Assembly: GCF_014656055.1 (NCBI RefSeq)
Contig: NZ_BNBR01000009.1
Coordinates: forward strand, 330,652-394,651
Origin: Streptomyces griseosporeus
GTDB taxonomy: Bacteria; Actinomycetota; Actinomycetes; Streptomycetales; Streptomycetaceae
Direction: 5' to 3'
DNA: 64,000 nucleotides
The position numbers and the translations under genes are program-made. Positions 44,033 through 51,679 of the stretch are shown one piece after another (position 1 is the first letter of the stretch; each line of letters starts with the position of its first letter). The notes under the pieces are model-generated. The model searched no databases. It saw only the letters and a program-made list of their open reading frames with translations, and was not told the DNA's origin.

Positions 44033-44045
44033 TCACATATTGTGA
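44033..44045. promoter_or_regulatory. 13-bp palindrome upstream of the DksA-like gene
   Basis: The perfect palindrome tcaca-tat-tgtga lies 14-26 bases upstream of the DksA-like start and touches its ribosome site, in an AT-richer patch. Its outer bases fit the TNAC-N5-GTNA frame of BldD sites, but the inner bases do not match the consensus. The binding protein is unknown. Confidence 0.4.
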
Positions 44046-44304
44046 TCTTGCTCGCGAATCGTGCTGGGACGATAAATCGACTCGAGTCCCGCGGCAACGG
44101 GGCACACCGCCCGATTCGCCCGCCTCGCGCACGACACGCGCAGAGCCTGCATGCGTTGTGCCCAGCTCCCCGCCGGGTATGCCGCCCCGCCGGCCGTCCC
44201 CGAACCGGAAGCCGCGCACCTGCCCATTCGGGGCATCCCCCGCCCCGCCCGCCGCCCGGTCCCCGGCACCGGAAAACCGGTCCGCCGCTGCCCCCGCGGC
44301 GCCG

Positions 44305-44310
44305 TACACT
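44305..44310 (+). promoter_or_regulatory. Candidate -10 element for ileS
   Basis: The hexamer tacact fits TANNNT and lies about 58 bp before the predicted T-box Stem I. No good -35 element is seen 16-18 bp upstream, so the call is weak. Confidence 0.3.
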
Positions 44311-44367
44311 GGGCGGAGCGAAAAGCGTGGATGGGGACGAGTAGCGGCGTACGCAGCCCAGAGCGAC

Positions 44368-44626
44368 CCGGGGACGGTGTGAGCCCGGGGGCGAGCGCGA
44401 CGTGAAGATCACCCCGGAGCCGCCGGAAGAAAGCCGCAGGGCCCAGCGCCCCGGTGAGTAGAACCGGCATCGCGACCCCAATGAGGGGGCTCACCGGTGT
44501 GTACGGCACACCGGAGGGCCAAGGAGGGTGGTACCGCGGGAGCGCGCCGAACCGACCGGCGCAAGGCACGACACAGCTCTCGTCCCTCCGACGGAAGGCA
44601 GCAAGTCCGCCGGAGGAAGATCGCTG
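44368..44626 (+). promoter_or_regulatory. T-box riboswitch of ileS (translational type)
   Basis: The leader holds the T-box core gggtggtaccgcg at 44526-44538. Its bulge TGGT (44529-44532) is complementary to the ACCA end expected for tRNA-Ile. A short Stem I is closed by ccgggg (44368-44373) with ccccgg (44412-44417), and the Ile codon ATC at 44408-44410 is the likely specifier. The antisequestrator can pair 44540-44543 (gagc) with 44576-44579 and agg(g) near 44525-44528 with ccct at 44584-44587. In the alternative fold, cctccg (44585-44590) pairs with cggagg (44611-44616), the ribosome site of ileS. There is no terminator T-run, so uncharged tRNA-Ile should turn on translation, as known for actinobacterial ileS T-boxes. 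Confidence 0.93.
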
Positions 44627-47600
44627 ATGACGACAGCGCCGACGTACCGCCAGGTGCCCGCCCAGGTCGACCTGCCCGCGCTCGAGCACGCGGTGCTCGA
44701 GTTCTGGCGCGAGCAGAAGATCTTTGCCAAGAGCCTGGAGCAGTCCCAGGGCCGCCCCGAGTGGGTGTTCTACGAGGGCCCGCCCACCGCCAACGGCATG
44801 CCCGGCGCCCACCACATCGAGGCGCGCGTCTTCAAGGACGTCTTCCCCCGCTTCCGCACCATGCGCGGCTACCACGTGGGCCGCAAGGCCGGCTGGGACT
44901 GCCACGGCCTCCCGGTGGAGCTGGCGGTCGAGAAGGAGCTGGGCTTCTCCGGCAAGCAGGACATCGAGGCGTACGGCATCGCCGAGTTCAACGCCAAGTG
45001 CCGCGAGTCCGTGACCCGGCACACCGACGCCTTCGCCGAGCTGACGACCCGCATGGGCTACTGGGTCGACCTCGACGACGCCTACCGGACCATGGACCCC
45101 GAGTACGTGGAGTCCGTGTGGTGGTCGCTGAAGGAGATCTTCAACAAGGGCCTGCTGGTCCAGGACCACCGCGTCGCGCCCTGGTGTCCGCGGTGCGGCA
45201 CCGGCCTGTCCGACCACGAGCTGGCGCAGGGCTACGAGACGGTCGTCGACCCGTCCGTCTACGTCCGTTTCCCGCTCACCTCCGGTCCGCTCGCGGGCGA
45301 GGCCGCCCTCCTGGTGTGGACGACCACCCCCTGGACCCTGGTGTCCAACACCGCCGTCGCCGCGCACCCCGAGGTCACCTACGTCGTCGCGACGAACGGC
45401 GAGGAGAAGCTCGTCGTCGCCGAGCCGCTGGTCGGCAAGGCGCTCGGCGAGGGCTGGGAGACCACGGGCCAGACCTTCACCGGCGCCGAGATGGAGCGCT
45501 GGACCTACCAACGACCGTTCGAGCTGGTGGAGTTCCCGGCTCCGGCGCACTTCGTGGTCAACGCCGAGTACGTGACCACCGAGGACGGCACGGGTCTGGT
45601 CCACCAGTCCCCCGCCTTCGGTGAGGACGACCTGCGCGTCTGCAAGGCGTACGACCTGCCGCTGGTCAACCCGGTCCGCCAGGACGGCACCTTCGCCGAG
45701 GACGTGCCGCTGGTCGGCGGGATCTTCTTCAAGAAGGCCGACGAGAAGCTCACCGCGGACCTCGGCGAGCGCGGCCTGCTCTTCAAGCACCTGCCGTACG
45801 AGCACAGCTACCCGCACTGCTGGCGCTGCCACACCGCGCTCCTCTACTACGCGCAGCCGTCCTGGTACATCCGCACCACCGCGATCAAGGACCGCCTCCT
45901 CGCGGAGAACGAGAAGACCAACTGGTTCCCGGAGACGGTCAAGCACGGCCGCTACGGCGACTGGCTGACCAACAACATCGACTGGGCGCTGTCCCGCAAC
46001 CGCTTCTGGGGCACCCCGCTGCCGATCTGGCGCTGCGAGGAGGGCCACCTCACCTGCGTCGGCTCCCGCACGGAGCTGACCGAGCTGACCGGCACCGACC
46101 AGTCCGGCCTCGACCCGCACCGCCCGTACATCGACGACGTCACCTTCACCTGCACCCACGAAGGCTGCACGCTTCAGGCGGTGCGCGTGCCGGAGGTCAT
46201 CGACGCCTGGTACGACTCCGGTTCGATGCCGTTCGCGCAGTGGGGCTACCCGTACAAAAACAAGGAGCTGTTCGAGAGCCGGTACCCGGCGCAGTTCATC
46301 TCCGAGGCGATCGACCAGACCCGCGGCTGGTTCTACACGCTGATGGCCGTCGGCACGCTCGTCTTCGACAAGTCGTCGTACGAGAACGTGGTCTGCCTCG
46401 GTCACATCCTCGCCGAGGACGGCCGCAAGATGTCCAAGCACCTGGGCAACATCCTGCAGCCGATCCCGCTGATGGACCAGCACGGCGCGGACGCGGTCCG
46501 CTGGTTCATGGCGGCCGGCGGTTCCCCGTGGGCGGCGCGCCGCGTGGGCCACACCACCATCCAGGAGGTCGTCCGCAAGACGCTCCTCACCTACTGGAAC
46601 ACGGTCGCCTTCCAGGCCCTGTACGCGCGCACATCCGCGTGGGCGCCGAGCGAGGCCGACCCGGCCCCGGCCGACCGCCCGCTGCTGGACCGCTGGCTGC
46701 TGAGCGAGCTGCACGCGCTCACCGACCAGGTGACGCAGGCGCTGGAGGCGTACGACACCCAGCGCGCCGGCAAGCTGCTGTCGGCGTTCGTCGACGACCT
46801 GTCGAACTGGTACGTGCGCCGTTCGCGCCGCCGGTTCTGGCAGGGCGACAAGGCGGCGCTGCGCACGCTGCACGAGGTGCTGGAGACCGTCACCAAGCTG
46901 ATGGCGCCGATCACCCCGTTCATCACCGAGCGGGTGTGGCAGGACCTGATCGTGCCGGTGTCGCCGGGCGCGCCCGAGTCGGTGCACCTGGCGTCCTGGC
47001 CGGAGGCCGACCTCGGCGCGATCGACCCGGAGCTGTCGAAGCAGATGGTGCTGGTGCGCCGGCTCGTCGAGCTGGGCCGCGCCACGCGCGCGGAGTCCGG
47101 CGTCAAGACGCGTCAGCCGCTCAGGCGCGCGCTCATCGCGGCCACCGGTTTCGAGACCCTCTCCCCCGAGCTGCACGCGCAGATCACGGAGGAGCTGAAC
47201 GTCGAGGCGCTGGCGTCGCTGAGCGAGGTCGGCGGCAGCCTGGTCGACACCACGGCGAAGGCCAACTTCCGGGCGCTGGGCAAGCGGTTCGGCAAGCGGG
47301 TCCAGGACGTGGCCAAGGCCATCGCGGGCGCCGACGCCGCCGCGCTGTCCCTCGCGCTGCGCGAGGGCAGGGCGACGGTCGAGGTCGACGGCGAGACGGT
47401 CGAGCTGGCCCCGGACGAGGTGATCATCACCGAGACGCCGCGCGAGGGCTGGTCGGTCGCCTCCGACTCCGGCGCGACGGTCGCGCTCGACCTGGAGATC
47501 ACGGAGGAGCTGCGGCAGGCGGGCCTGGCCCGTGACGCGATCCGCCTGATCCAGGAGGCCCGCAAGAACAGCGGCCTGGACGTGGCCGACCGGATCGCCC

Positions 47601-47773
47601 TGCGGTGGACGGCCACCGACCCGGCGACGGTCGCCGCGCTGGCCGAGCACAGCGCGCTGATCGCCGACGAGGTGCTGGCGACGGACTTCGCGCAGGGCGA
47701 GGGCGACGACGGCTTCGGTGAGCCGTTCACCGACGAGGGGCTGTCGCTGACCTTCCGGCTGCGGAAGGTCTGA
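44627..47773 (+). CDS. ileS: Isoleucyl-tRNA synthetase, IleRS2-like with swapped HIGH motif
   Basis: IleRS charges tRNA-Ile and edits valine. The 1048-residue class I enzyme begins VFYEGPPTANGMPGAHHIEARVFKD. At the place of HIGH it reads G60-A-H-H63, so the first and third positions are exchanged. The second signature is K601-MSKH. The CP1 editing domain (VWTTTPWTL, near residue 228), SQAIDQTRGWFYTL-like block and anticodon-binding domain are present. No C-terminal zinc-binding domain of type 1 enzymes is seen, which with length and motifs places it among eukaryote-like IleRS2 proteins. ATG 44627 lies 10 bp after ggagg, which is part of the T-box switch. Confidence 0.96.
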   Translation: MTTAPTYRQVPAQVDLPALEHAVLEFWREQKIFAKSLEQSQGRPEWVFYEGPPTANGMPGAHHIEARVFKDVFPRFRTMRGYHVGRKAGWDCHGLPVELAVEKELGFSGKQDIEAYGIAEFNAKCRESVTRHTDAFAELTTRMGYWVDLDDAYRTMDPEYVESVWWSLKEIFNKGLLVQDHRVAPWCPRCGTGLSDHELAQGYETVVDPSVYVRFPLTSGPLAGEAALLVWTTTPWTLVSNTAVAAHPEVTYVVATNGEEKLVVAEPLVGKALGEGWETTGQTFTGAEMERWTYQRPFELVEFPAPAHFVVNAEYVTTEDGTGLVHQSPAFGEDDLRVCKAYDLPLVNPVRQDGTFAEDVPLVGGIFFKKADEKLTADLGERGLLFKHLPYEHSYPHCWRCHTALLYYAQPSWYIRTTAIKDRLLAENEKTNWFPETVKHGRYGDWLTNNIDWALSRNRFWGTPLPIWRCEEGHLTCVGSRTELTELTGTDQSGLDPHRPYIDDVTFTCTHEGCTLQAVRVPEVIDAWYDSGSMPFAQWGYPYKNKELFESRYPAQFISEAIDQTRGWFYTLMAVGTLVFDKSSYENVVCLGHILAEDGRKMSKHLGNILQPIPLMDQHGADAVRWFMAAGGSPWAARRVGHTTIQEVVRKTLLTYWNTVAFQALYARTSAWAPSEADPAPADRPLLDRWLLSELHALTDQVTQALEAYDTQRAGKLLSAFVDDLSNWYVRRSRRRFWQGDKAALRTLHEVLETVTKLMAPITPFITERVWQDLIVPVSPGAPESVHLASWPEADLGAIDPELSKQMVLVRRLVELGRATRAESGVKTRQPLRRALIAATGFETLSPELHAQITEELNVEALASLSEVGGSLVDTTAKANFRALGKRFGKRVQDVAKAIAGADAAALSLALREGRATVEVDGETVELAPDEVIITETPREGWSVASDSGATVALDLEITEELRQAGLARDAIRLIQEARKNSGLDVADRIALRWTATDPATVAALAEHSALIADEVLATDFAQGEGDDGFGEPFTDEGLSLTFRLRKV

Positions 47774-47788
47774 GCGCCGCAGAACCGG

Positions 47789-47827
47789 GAAGGGGCCCGG
47801 TCTCCCCGCGGGGAGGCCGGGCCCTTC
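47789..47827 (+). terminator. Terminator after ileS
   Basis: Arms around gaaggggcccgg (47789-47800) and ccgggcccttc (47817-47827) pair with one bulged G, with an inner ctcccc/ggggag stem. It begins 15 bp after the ileS stop and is followed by ttt. Confidence 0.85.
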
Positions 47828-47849
47828 TTTCGTCCGCAACCCGCGTAAA

Positions 47850-47893
47850 ACAGGGCGGGGCCCCCGGACCGAAGTCCAGGGGCCCCGCCCTGT
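47850..47893 (-). terminator. Terminator after divIVA
   Basis: A perfect 15-bp stem (47850-47864 with 47879-47893) with an inner ggac/gtcc helix lies 44 bp past the divIVA stop. It may also block read-through from ileS. Confidence 0.85.
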
Positions 47894-47937
47894 GACGCTG
47901 CCGACGCCTATGGCGTACTACACACCGCTCGCGGTGC

Positions 47938-49050
47938 TCAGTTGTCGTCCTCGTCGATGAGGAAGCCGCGCATCGGGGACGGCGCCTGGCCCATCGGGGA
48001 CGGACCCTGCGGCCGCACCGGCGCCATCGGCTGGGTCATCGCCGGGCTCATCTGCTGCTGGCCGCCGTAGGACGGGGCAGAGGGGGCCGGCGAGCCGCCC
48101 ATGGTCTGGTTGCCGCCGTACGACGGGCTGCTCGCGCCGGCCGGGGCCATCGAGGGCGCCGGGGACGGCGGGAGGGAGGCCGTCGCGGGGGTGCGCGGCG
48201 GGGCGAGGGAGTCGTCGGCCTGGGTCTCCAGCTGACGCAGCTGCGACTCCAGGTACGACTTCAGACGCGTGCGGTACTCGCGCTCGAAGCCGCGCAGGTC
48301 CTCGACCTTGCGCTCCAGCGTGGCGCGCGCGGACTCCAGGGAGCCCATGGCGACGCGGTGCTTCTCCTGCGCGTCCCGCTCCAGCGCGTCGGCCTTGGCG
48401 CGGGCGTCCCGCTCCAGACCCTCGGCACGCGAACGCGCCTCACCCACGATCTTGTTGGCCTCGGAGCGGGCCTCGGCGATCGCCTGGTCGGCGGTCTGCT
48501 GGGCCAGCGAGAGGACACGGGCGGCGCTGTCGCCGCCGGGGCCCTGACCGGGGCCGCCCATCGGACCGCCCATGGGGCCGCCCATCGGGCCACCCATCTG
48601 CTGCTGCATGGGCGGCTGGCCGCCCATCGGGCCCTGGCCCATCGGACCCTGACCCATCGGGCCGGGACCCTGCGGACCGCCCTGACCACCGGGACCGGCG
48701 GGCAGCTGCGGGGCACCGCTCGGCAGCTGGGGCGGGCCTCCCATGGGGCCGCCCATCTGCTGCTGCGGCGGGCCCGATATCCCGGCGGGCACCGGGGCGC
48801 CCGGACCTCGCATGCCCTGCTGCTGCTGATCCTGAGGCTCCGGAGGCTTGCGCATGTTCTGCTGGTTCTGGGCAGCAGCGCGCGTGGCCGCGGCCAGCTT
48901 GGCGCGCAGGTCCTCGTTCTCCCGGAGCAGGCGCGTCAGTTCGGCTTCGACCTCGTCGAGGAAGGCATCGACCTCATCCTCGTCATAGCCTTCTCGGAGG
49001 CGGACGGTCGTGAACTGCTTGTTCCGCACGTCCTCGGGGGTCAACGGCAT
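47938..49050 (-). CDS. divIVA: DivIVA polar growth determinant
   Basis: DivIVA marks hyphal tips and directs polar wall growth. The 370-residue product has the conserved N-terminal membrane-binding region PLTPEDVRNKQFTTVRLREGYDEDEVDAFLDEVE and a first coiled coil to about residue 60. A long Gln/Pro/Gly/Met-rich linker (residues ~65-170, with MGQGP and MGGP repeats) follows, then a second coiled coil (AARVLSLAQQTADQAIAEARSEANKIVGEARSR-type heptads, to ~275) and a Pro/Ser/Gln-rich tail ending GFLIDEDDN. The PQG-rich linker is a known streptomycete feature. The ATG has ggtgaagag upstream. Confidence 0.95.
   Translation of the reverse strand: MPLTPEDVRNKQFTTVRLREGYDEDEVDAFLDEVEAELTRLLRENEDLRAKLAAATRAAAQNQQNMRKPPEPQDQQQQGMRGPGAPVPAGISGPPQQQMGGPMGGPPQLPSGAPQLPAGPGGQGGPQGPGPMGQGPMGQGPMGGQPPMQQQMGGPMGGPMGGPMGGPGQGPGGDSAARVLSLAQQTADQAIAEARSEANKIVGEARSRAEGLERDARAKADALERDAQEKHRVAMGSLESARATLERKVEDLRGFEREYRTRLKSYLESQLRQLETQADDSLAPPRTPATASLPPSPAPSMAPAGASSPSYGGNQTMGGSPAPSAPSYGGQQQMSPAMTQPMAPVRPQGPSPMGQAPSPMRGFLIDEDDN
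48552..48664. repeat. Gly/Met/Pro codon repeats in divIVA
   Basis: Twelve-base units (cccatcgggccg-like) code on the - strand for MGGP repeats, and beside them 15-base-type units code for MGQGP. Boundaries are approximate. They keep frame and could vary in number. Confidence 0.7.
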
Positions 49051-49105
49051 CTCTTCACCTCAACGTAGTCATCGGCAGTCGGCAAGACCGTATCGTCCAC
49101 CCTCA

Positions 49106-49393
49106 TCACACGAAGCTCTGCGCGATCGAGATCAGGATGTAGACGATGATCATCAGTACGAAGAAGGACAGGTCGAGCGCCACGCCCCCGAGACGCAGCG
49201 GCGGGATGAACCGCCGCAGAAGCTTCAGCGGTGGATCGGTGACAGTGTAGGTGGCCTCCAGGACGACCACCATCGCCTTGCCGGGTTGCCACGAGCGGGC
49301 GAACTGGAACACGTAGTCCATGACCAACCGGAAGATGAGCACGATGAGGAAGACCATCAGCGCGATGTAGATCACCTGCGCGAACACGCTCAT
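49106..49393 (-). CDS. YggT-family membrane protein (YlmG/SepG-type)
   Basis: The 95-residue product has two YggT helices, VFAQVIYIALMVFLIVLIFRLVMDYVF and ALDLSFFVLMIIVYILISIAQSFV, around a loop with the family block VTDPPLKLLRRFIPPLRLGGVALD. In streptomycetes the protein at this position has been called SepG and reported to help place FtsZ and compact nucleoids. The ATG has gagggaagc upstream. It lies between sepF and divIVA in the division cluster. Confidence 0.9.
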   Translation of the reverse strand: MSVFAQVIYIALMVFLIVLIFRLVMDYVFQFARSWQPGKAMVVVLEATYTVTDPPLKLLRRFIPPLRLGGVALDLSFFVLMIIVYILISIAQSFV

Positions 49394-49443
49394 GGTTGGT
49401 GCTTCCCTCTCCCCTGTTTCGTACTGCGTTCCGGTCGTGCGTC

Positions 49444-50085
49444 TCAGCTCTGGTTGAAGAACCCGCCTTCTGCGATGCGGGCCTTGTCCTCCGCCGTGAC
49501 ATCGACGTTAGCAGGCGACAACAGGAACACCTTCTGCGTCACCCGCTCGATGCTGCCGTGAAGACCAAACACCAAACCGGCCGCAAAGTCGACAAGTCGC
49601 TTCGCGTCTGTGTCATCCATCTCAGTCAGATTCATGATCACCGGGGTGCCCTCACGGAAGTGTTCCCCGATGGTACGGGCCTCGTTGTAGGTCCGCGGGT
49701 GAAGCGTGGTGATCCGGTAAGGCTCTCGTTCGGACACGACCTTGGGCATGATCACCGGTGCGTTCTTCTCCAGGGACTGACGTTCTTGTGTGATGGATGC
49801 CACGGGCGCGATGCGCGCCGGGCGTCCGGATTCCGCGGGTAGCGAAGCGGACCGGGCCACCGGCTCCCGGGGCGCGGGCGGCTGCACGATACGTACCTCT
49901 TCGTCCCTTTGGGACTGATGTGCGCCGTGCGACTGGTGGGACACCTCGTGGCGACGGTGGTCCCGCTCGGGCTCCGGGTCCAGTTCGGGCTCGAAGTCGT
50001 CATCGGGGTCGAACCCCCGGCCGTCGTACCCATCGTCCTCCACGAGGCCGAGGTAGACCGCCATCTTGCGCATCGCGCCGGCCAT
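49444..50085 (-). CDS. sepF: SepF, FtsZ-anchoring cell division protein
   Basis: SepF ties FtsZ to the membrane and shapes the Z-ring. The 213-residue product opens MAGAMRKMAVYLGLVED, an amphipathic membrane-binding helix, followed by a disordered acidic/His-rich linker (DPDDDFEPELDPEPERDHRRHE). The C-terminal SepF fold is ITTLHPRTYNEARTIGEHFREGTPVIMNLTEMDDTDAKRLVDFAAGLVFGLHGSIERVTQKVFLLSP. ATG at 50085 has cggaggact upstream; the frame continues upstream without family similarity. A 129-bp gap to yggS could hold a promoter, but I see no clear one. Confidence 0.95.
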   Translation of the reverse strand: MAGAMRKMAVYLGLVEDDGYDGRGFDPDDDFEPELDPEPERDHRRHEVSHQSHGAHQSQRDEEVRIVQPPAPREPVARSASLPAESGRPARIAPVASITQERQSLEKNAPVIMPKVVSEREPYRITTLHPRTYNEARTIGEHFREGTPVIMNLTEMDDTDAKRLVDFAAGLVFGLHGSIERVTQKVFLLSPANVDVTAEDKARIAEGGFFNQS

Positions 50086-50214
50086 GCTCTGAGTCCTCCG
50101 CTCTGTGGTGGATCGGCTGACGACTGCCAAGTGCCTGCGATCCACGTGGTCCTTCTGCGCGCCTTTCGGCGGTAATGACCATATTTTCTGCTGTGGTCCG
50201 ACTTCTTGGCGACG

Positions 50215-50934
50215 TTACCCGAGCCTGGGGCGGACTCCGAGTACCGCGGTGCCGACGCGCACATGTGTCGCCCCGGCCGCCACGGCGTCCTCGAGGTCCG
50301 CACTCATCCCTGCCGAGACCATGTTCGCAGCCGGATGGGCCCGGCGCAGGTCAGTCGACAAATCCATCAACCGCTCGAACGCAGCCCGTTGGCGCCCCGC
50401 GTACTCACCGGTGAGGGGGGCGACGGTCATCAGACCGTCGAGCCGCAGCCCCGGCGAGCCGGCGACGAGGTCGGCCAACTCTTCGATTCCCCCGGGGGCC
50501 ACCCCGCCCCGCTCGCCCCGGCCGCTCACCCCCGCGTCGAGCGCGACCTGGAGGAGGCAGCCGATCTCGCGCCCGGCCTTCACCGCCTCCTTGGACAGGG
50601 CGGTGACCAGCCGGGAACGGTCGACGGACTGCACGACATCGGCATAACCGACCACCGAGCGCACCTTGTTGGTCTGCAACTGACCCACGAAATGCCAGGC
50701 AAGGGGCAGATCCGCGCACGCGGCGGCCTTGGGGGCGGCGTCCTGGTCCCGGTTCTCGGCCACGTGCCGCACACCGAGTTCCGACAGGATCCGCACATCG
50801 CTCGCCGGGTAGGTCTTGGTGACCACGATCAGGGTCACCTCGTCGCGGGCGCGCCCCGCGGCCGCGCACGCGTCGGCGATGCGCTGTTCCACCTTCGCCA
50901 GGTTTCCGGCGAGTTCGTCCTTACGGTCCGTCAT
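50215..50934 (-). CDS. yggS: YggS-family PLP-binding protein
   Basis: The 239-residue product is a single-domain PLP-binding barrel (PLPBP/YggS), involved in PLP homeostasis without a known catalytic reaction. The PLP lysine is in LIVVTKTYPASDVRIL. Other blocks are VAENRDQDAAPKA, WHFVGQLQTNKVR, GLMTVAPL and SAGMSADLEDAVAAGATHVRVGTAVLG. It is a usual neighbour of sepF and pgeF in actinobacteria and Firmicutes. The ATG at 50934 follows the pgeF stop by 6 bp. Confidence 0.95.
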   Translation of the reverse strand: MTDRKDELAGNLAKVEQRIADACAAAGRARDEVTLIVVTKTYPASDVRILSELGVRHVAENRDQDAAPKAAACADLPLAWHFVGQLQTNKVRSVVGYADVVQSVDRSRLVTALSKEAVKAGREIGCLLQVALDAGVSGRGERGGVAPGGIEELADLVAGSPGLRLDGLMTVAPLTGEYAGRQRAAFERLMDLSTDLRRAHPAANMVSAGMSADLEDAVAAGATHVRVGTAVLGVRPRLG

Positions 50935-50940
50935 GCCCTA

Positions 50941-51669
50941 TCAGTCCAGCCAGACGTAGCCTGCGAGCCGCCCCGTGGTGCGGTCGCGGCGGTACGAGAA
51001 GTGGTCGCCCGACTCCCGCGTGCACACCGGCGACTGCTCCCGGTCGTGCACCCCGAGCCGTGCGAGCTGCGCGTGCACCCCGGCAGTCACATCGACCGCC
51101 GGCGTGCCCCAGCTCGTCTCGGCGTGCGCCGCCGGCTCGACGGCGGCGACCTCGGCGCGCATCTCCCCGGGCACCTCGTAGCACCGGCCGCACACCGCGG
51201 GTCCGGTGCGGGCGACGATCCGGGACGGGTCGGCACCCAGGTCCATCATCGCGCGTACGGCGGCGGGGACGACCCCGGCGACCATGCCGGGCCGGCCCGC
51301 GTGGGCCGCGGCGGCGACGCCGGCGACCGGGTCGGCGAGCAGGACCGGGGTGCAGTCGGCGGTGAGGACGGCGAGGGCGAGACCGCGCCGGGCGGTGACG
51401 ATCGCGTCGACCCGCGGTACCGGGTCCTCCCCCCACGGCCCGTCGACCACCGCGACGTCATTGCCGTGCACCTGGTTCATCCAGACCACCCGGGCCGGGT
51501 CGAGCCCGAGCGACTTGGCCGCCAGCTCCCGGTTGGCCGTCACGGCGCCGGGGTCGTCACCGACCGCCCCGCCGAGGTTGAGCTCCTCATACGGAGCGGC
51601 GCTCACCCCGCCCCACCGGTCGGTGAAGGCGAAGTGCGCGCCGCTCACGCTCTCGCGCTGTCCTATCAC
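50941..51669 (-). CDS. pgeF: PgeF/YfiH multicopper-oxidase-fold protein
   Basis: The 242-residue product is of the YfiH/PgeF (laccase-domain) family, linked in E. coli to keeping wrong amino acids out of peptidoglycan precursors and in other work to purine nucleoside phosphorylase activity. Metal-site motifs are MNQVHGNDV, LTADCTPVLLAD and AAAHAGRPGMVAGV, with PAVCGRCYEVP nearby. The start is GTG at 51669, 10 bp after the ftsZ stop. Confidence 0.92.
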   Translation of the reverse strand: MIGQRESVSGAHFAFTDRWGGVSAAPYEELNLGGAVGDDPGAVTANRELAAKSLGLDPARVVWMNQVHGNDVAVVDGPWGEDPVPRVDAIVTARRGLALAVLTADCTPVLLADPVAGVAAAAHAGRPGMVAGVVPAAVRAMMDLGADPSRIVARTGPAVCGRCYEVPGEMRAEVAAVEPAAHAETSWGTPAVDVTAGVHAQLARLGVHDREQSPVCTRESGDHFSYRRDRTTGRLAGYVWLD

Positions 51670-51679
51670 GTCAGAAGGA

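Noticed and set aside
44033..44045. CRP-type operator
   Set aside because: CRP sites read TGTGA-N6-TCACA; here the half-sites are in the opposite order (TCACA-N3-TGTGA).
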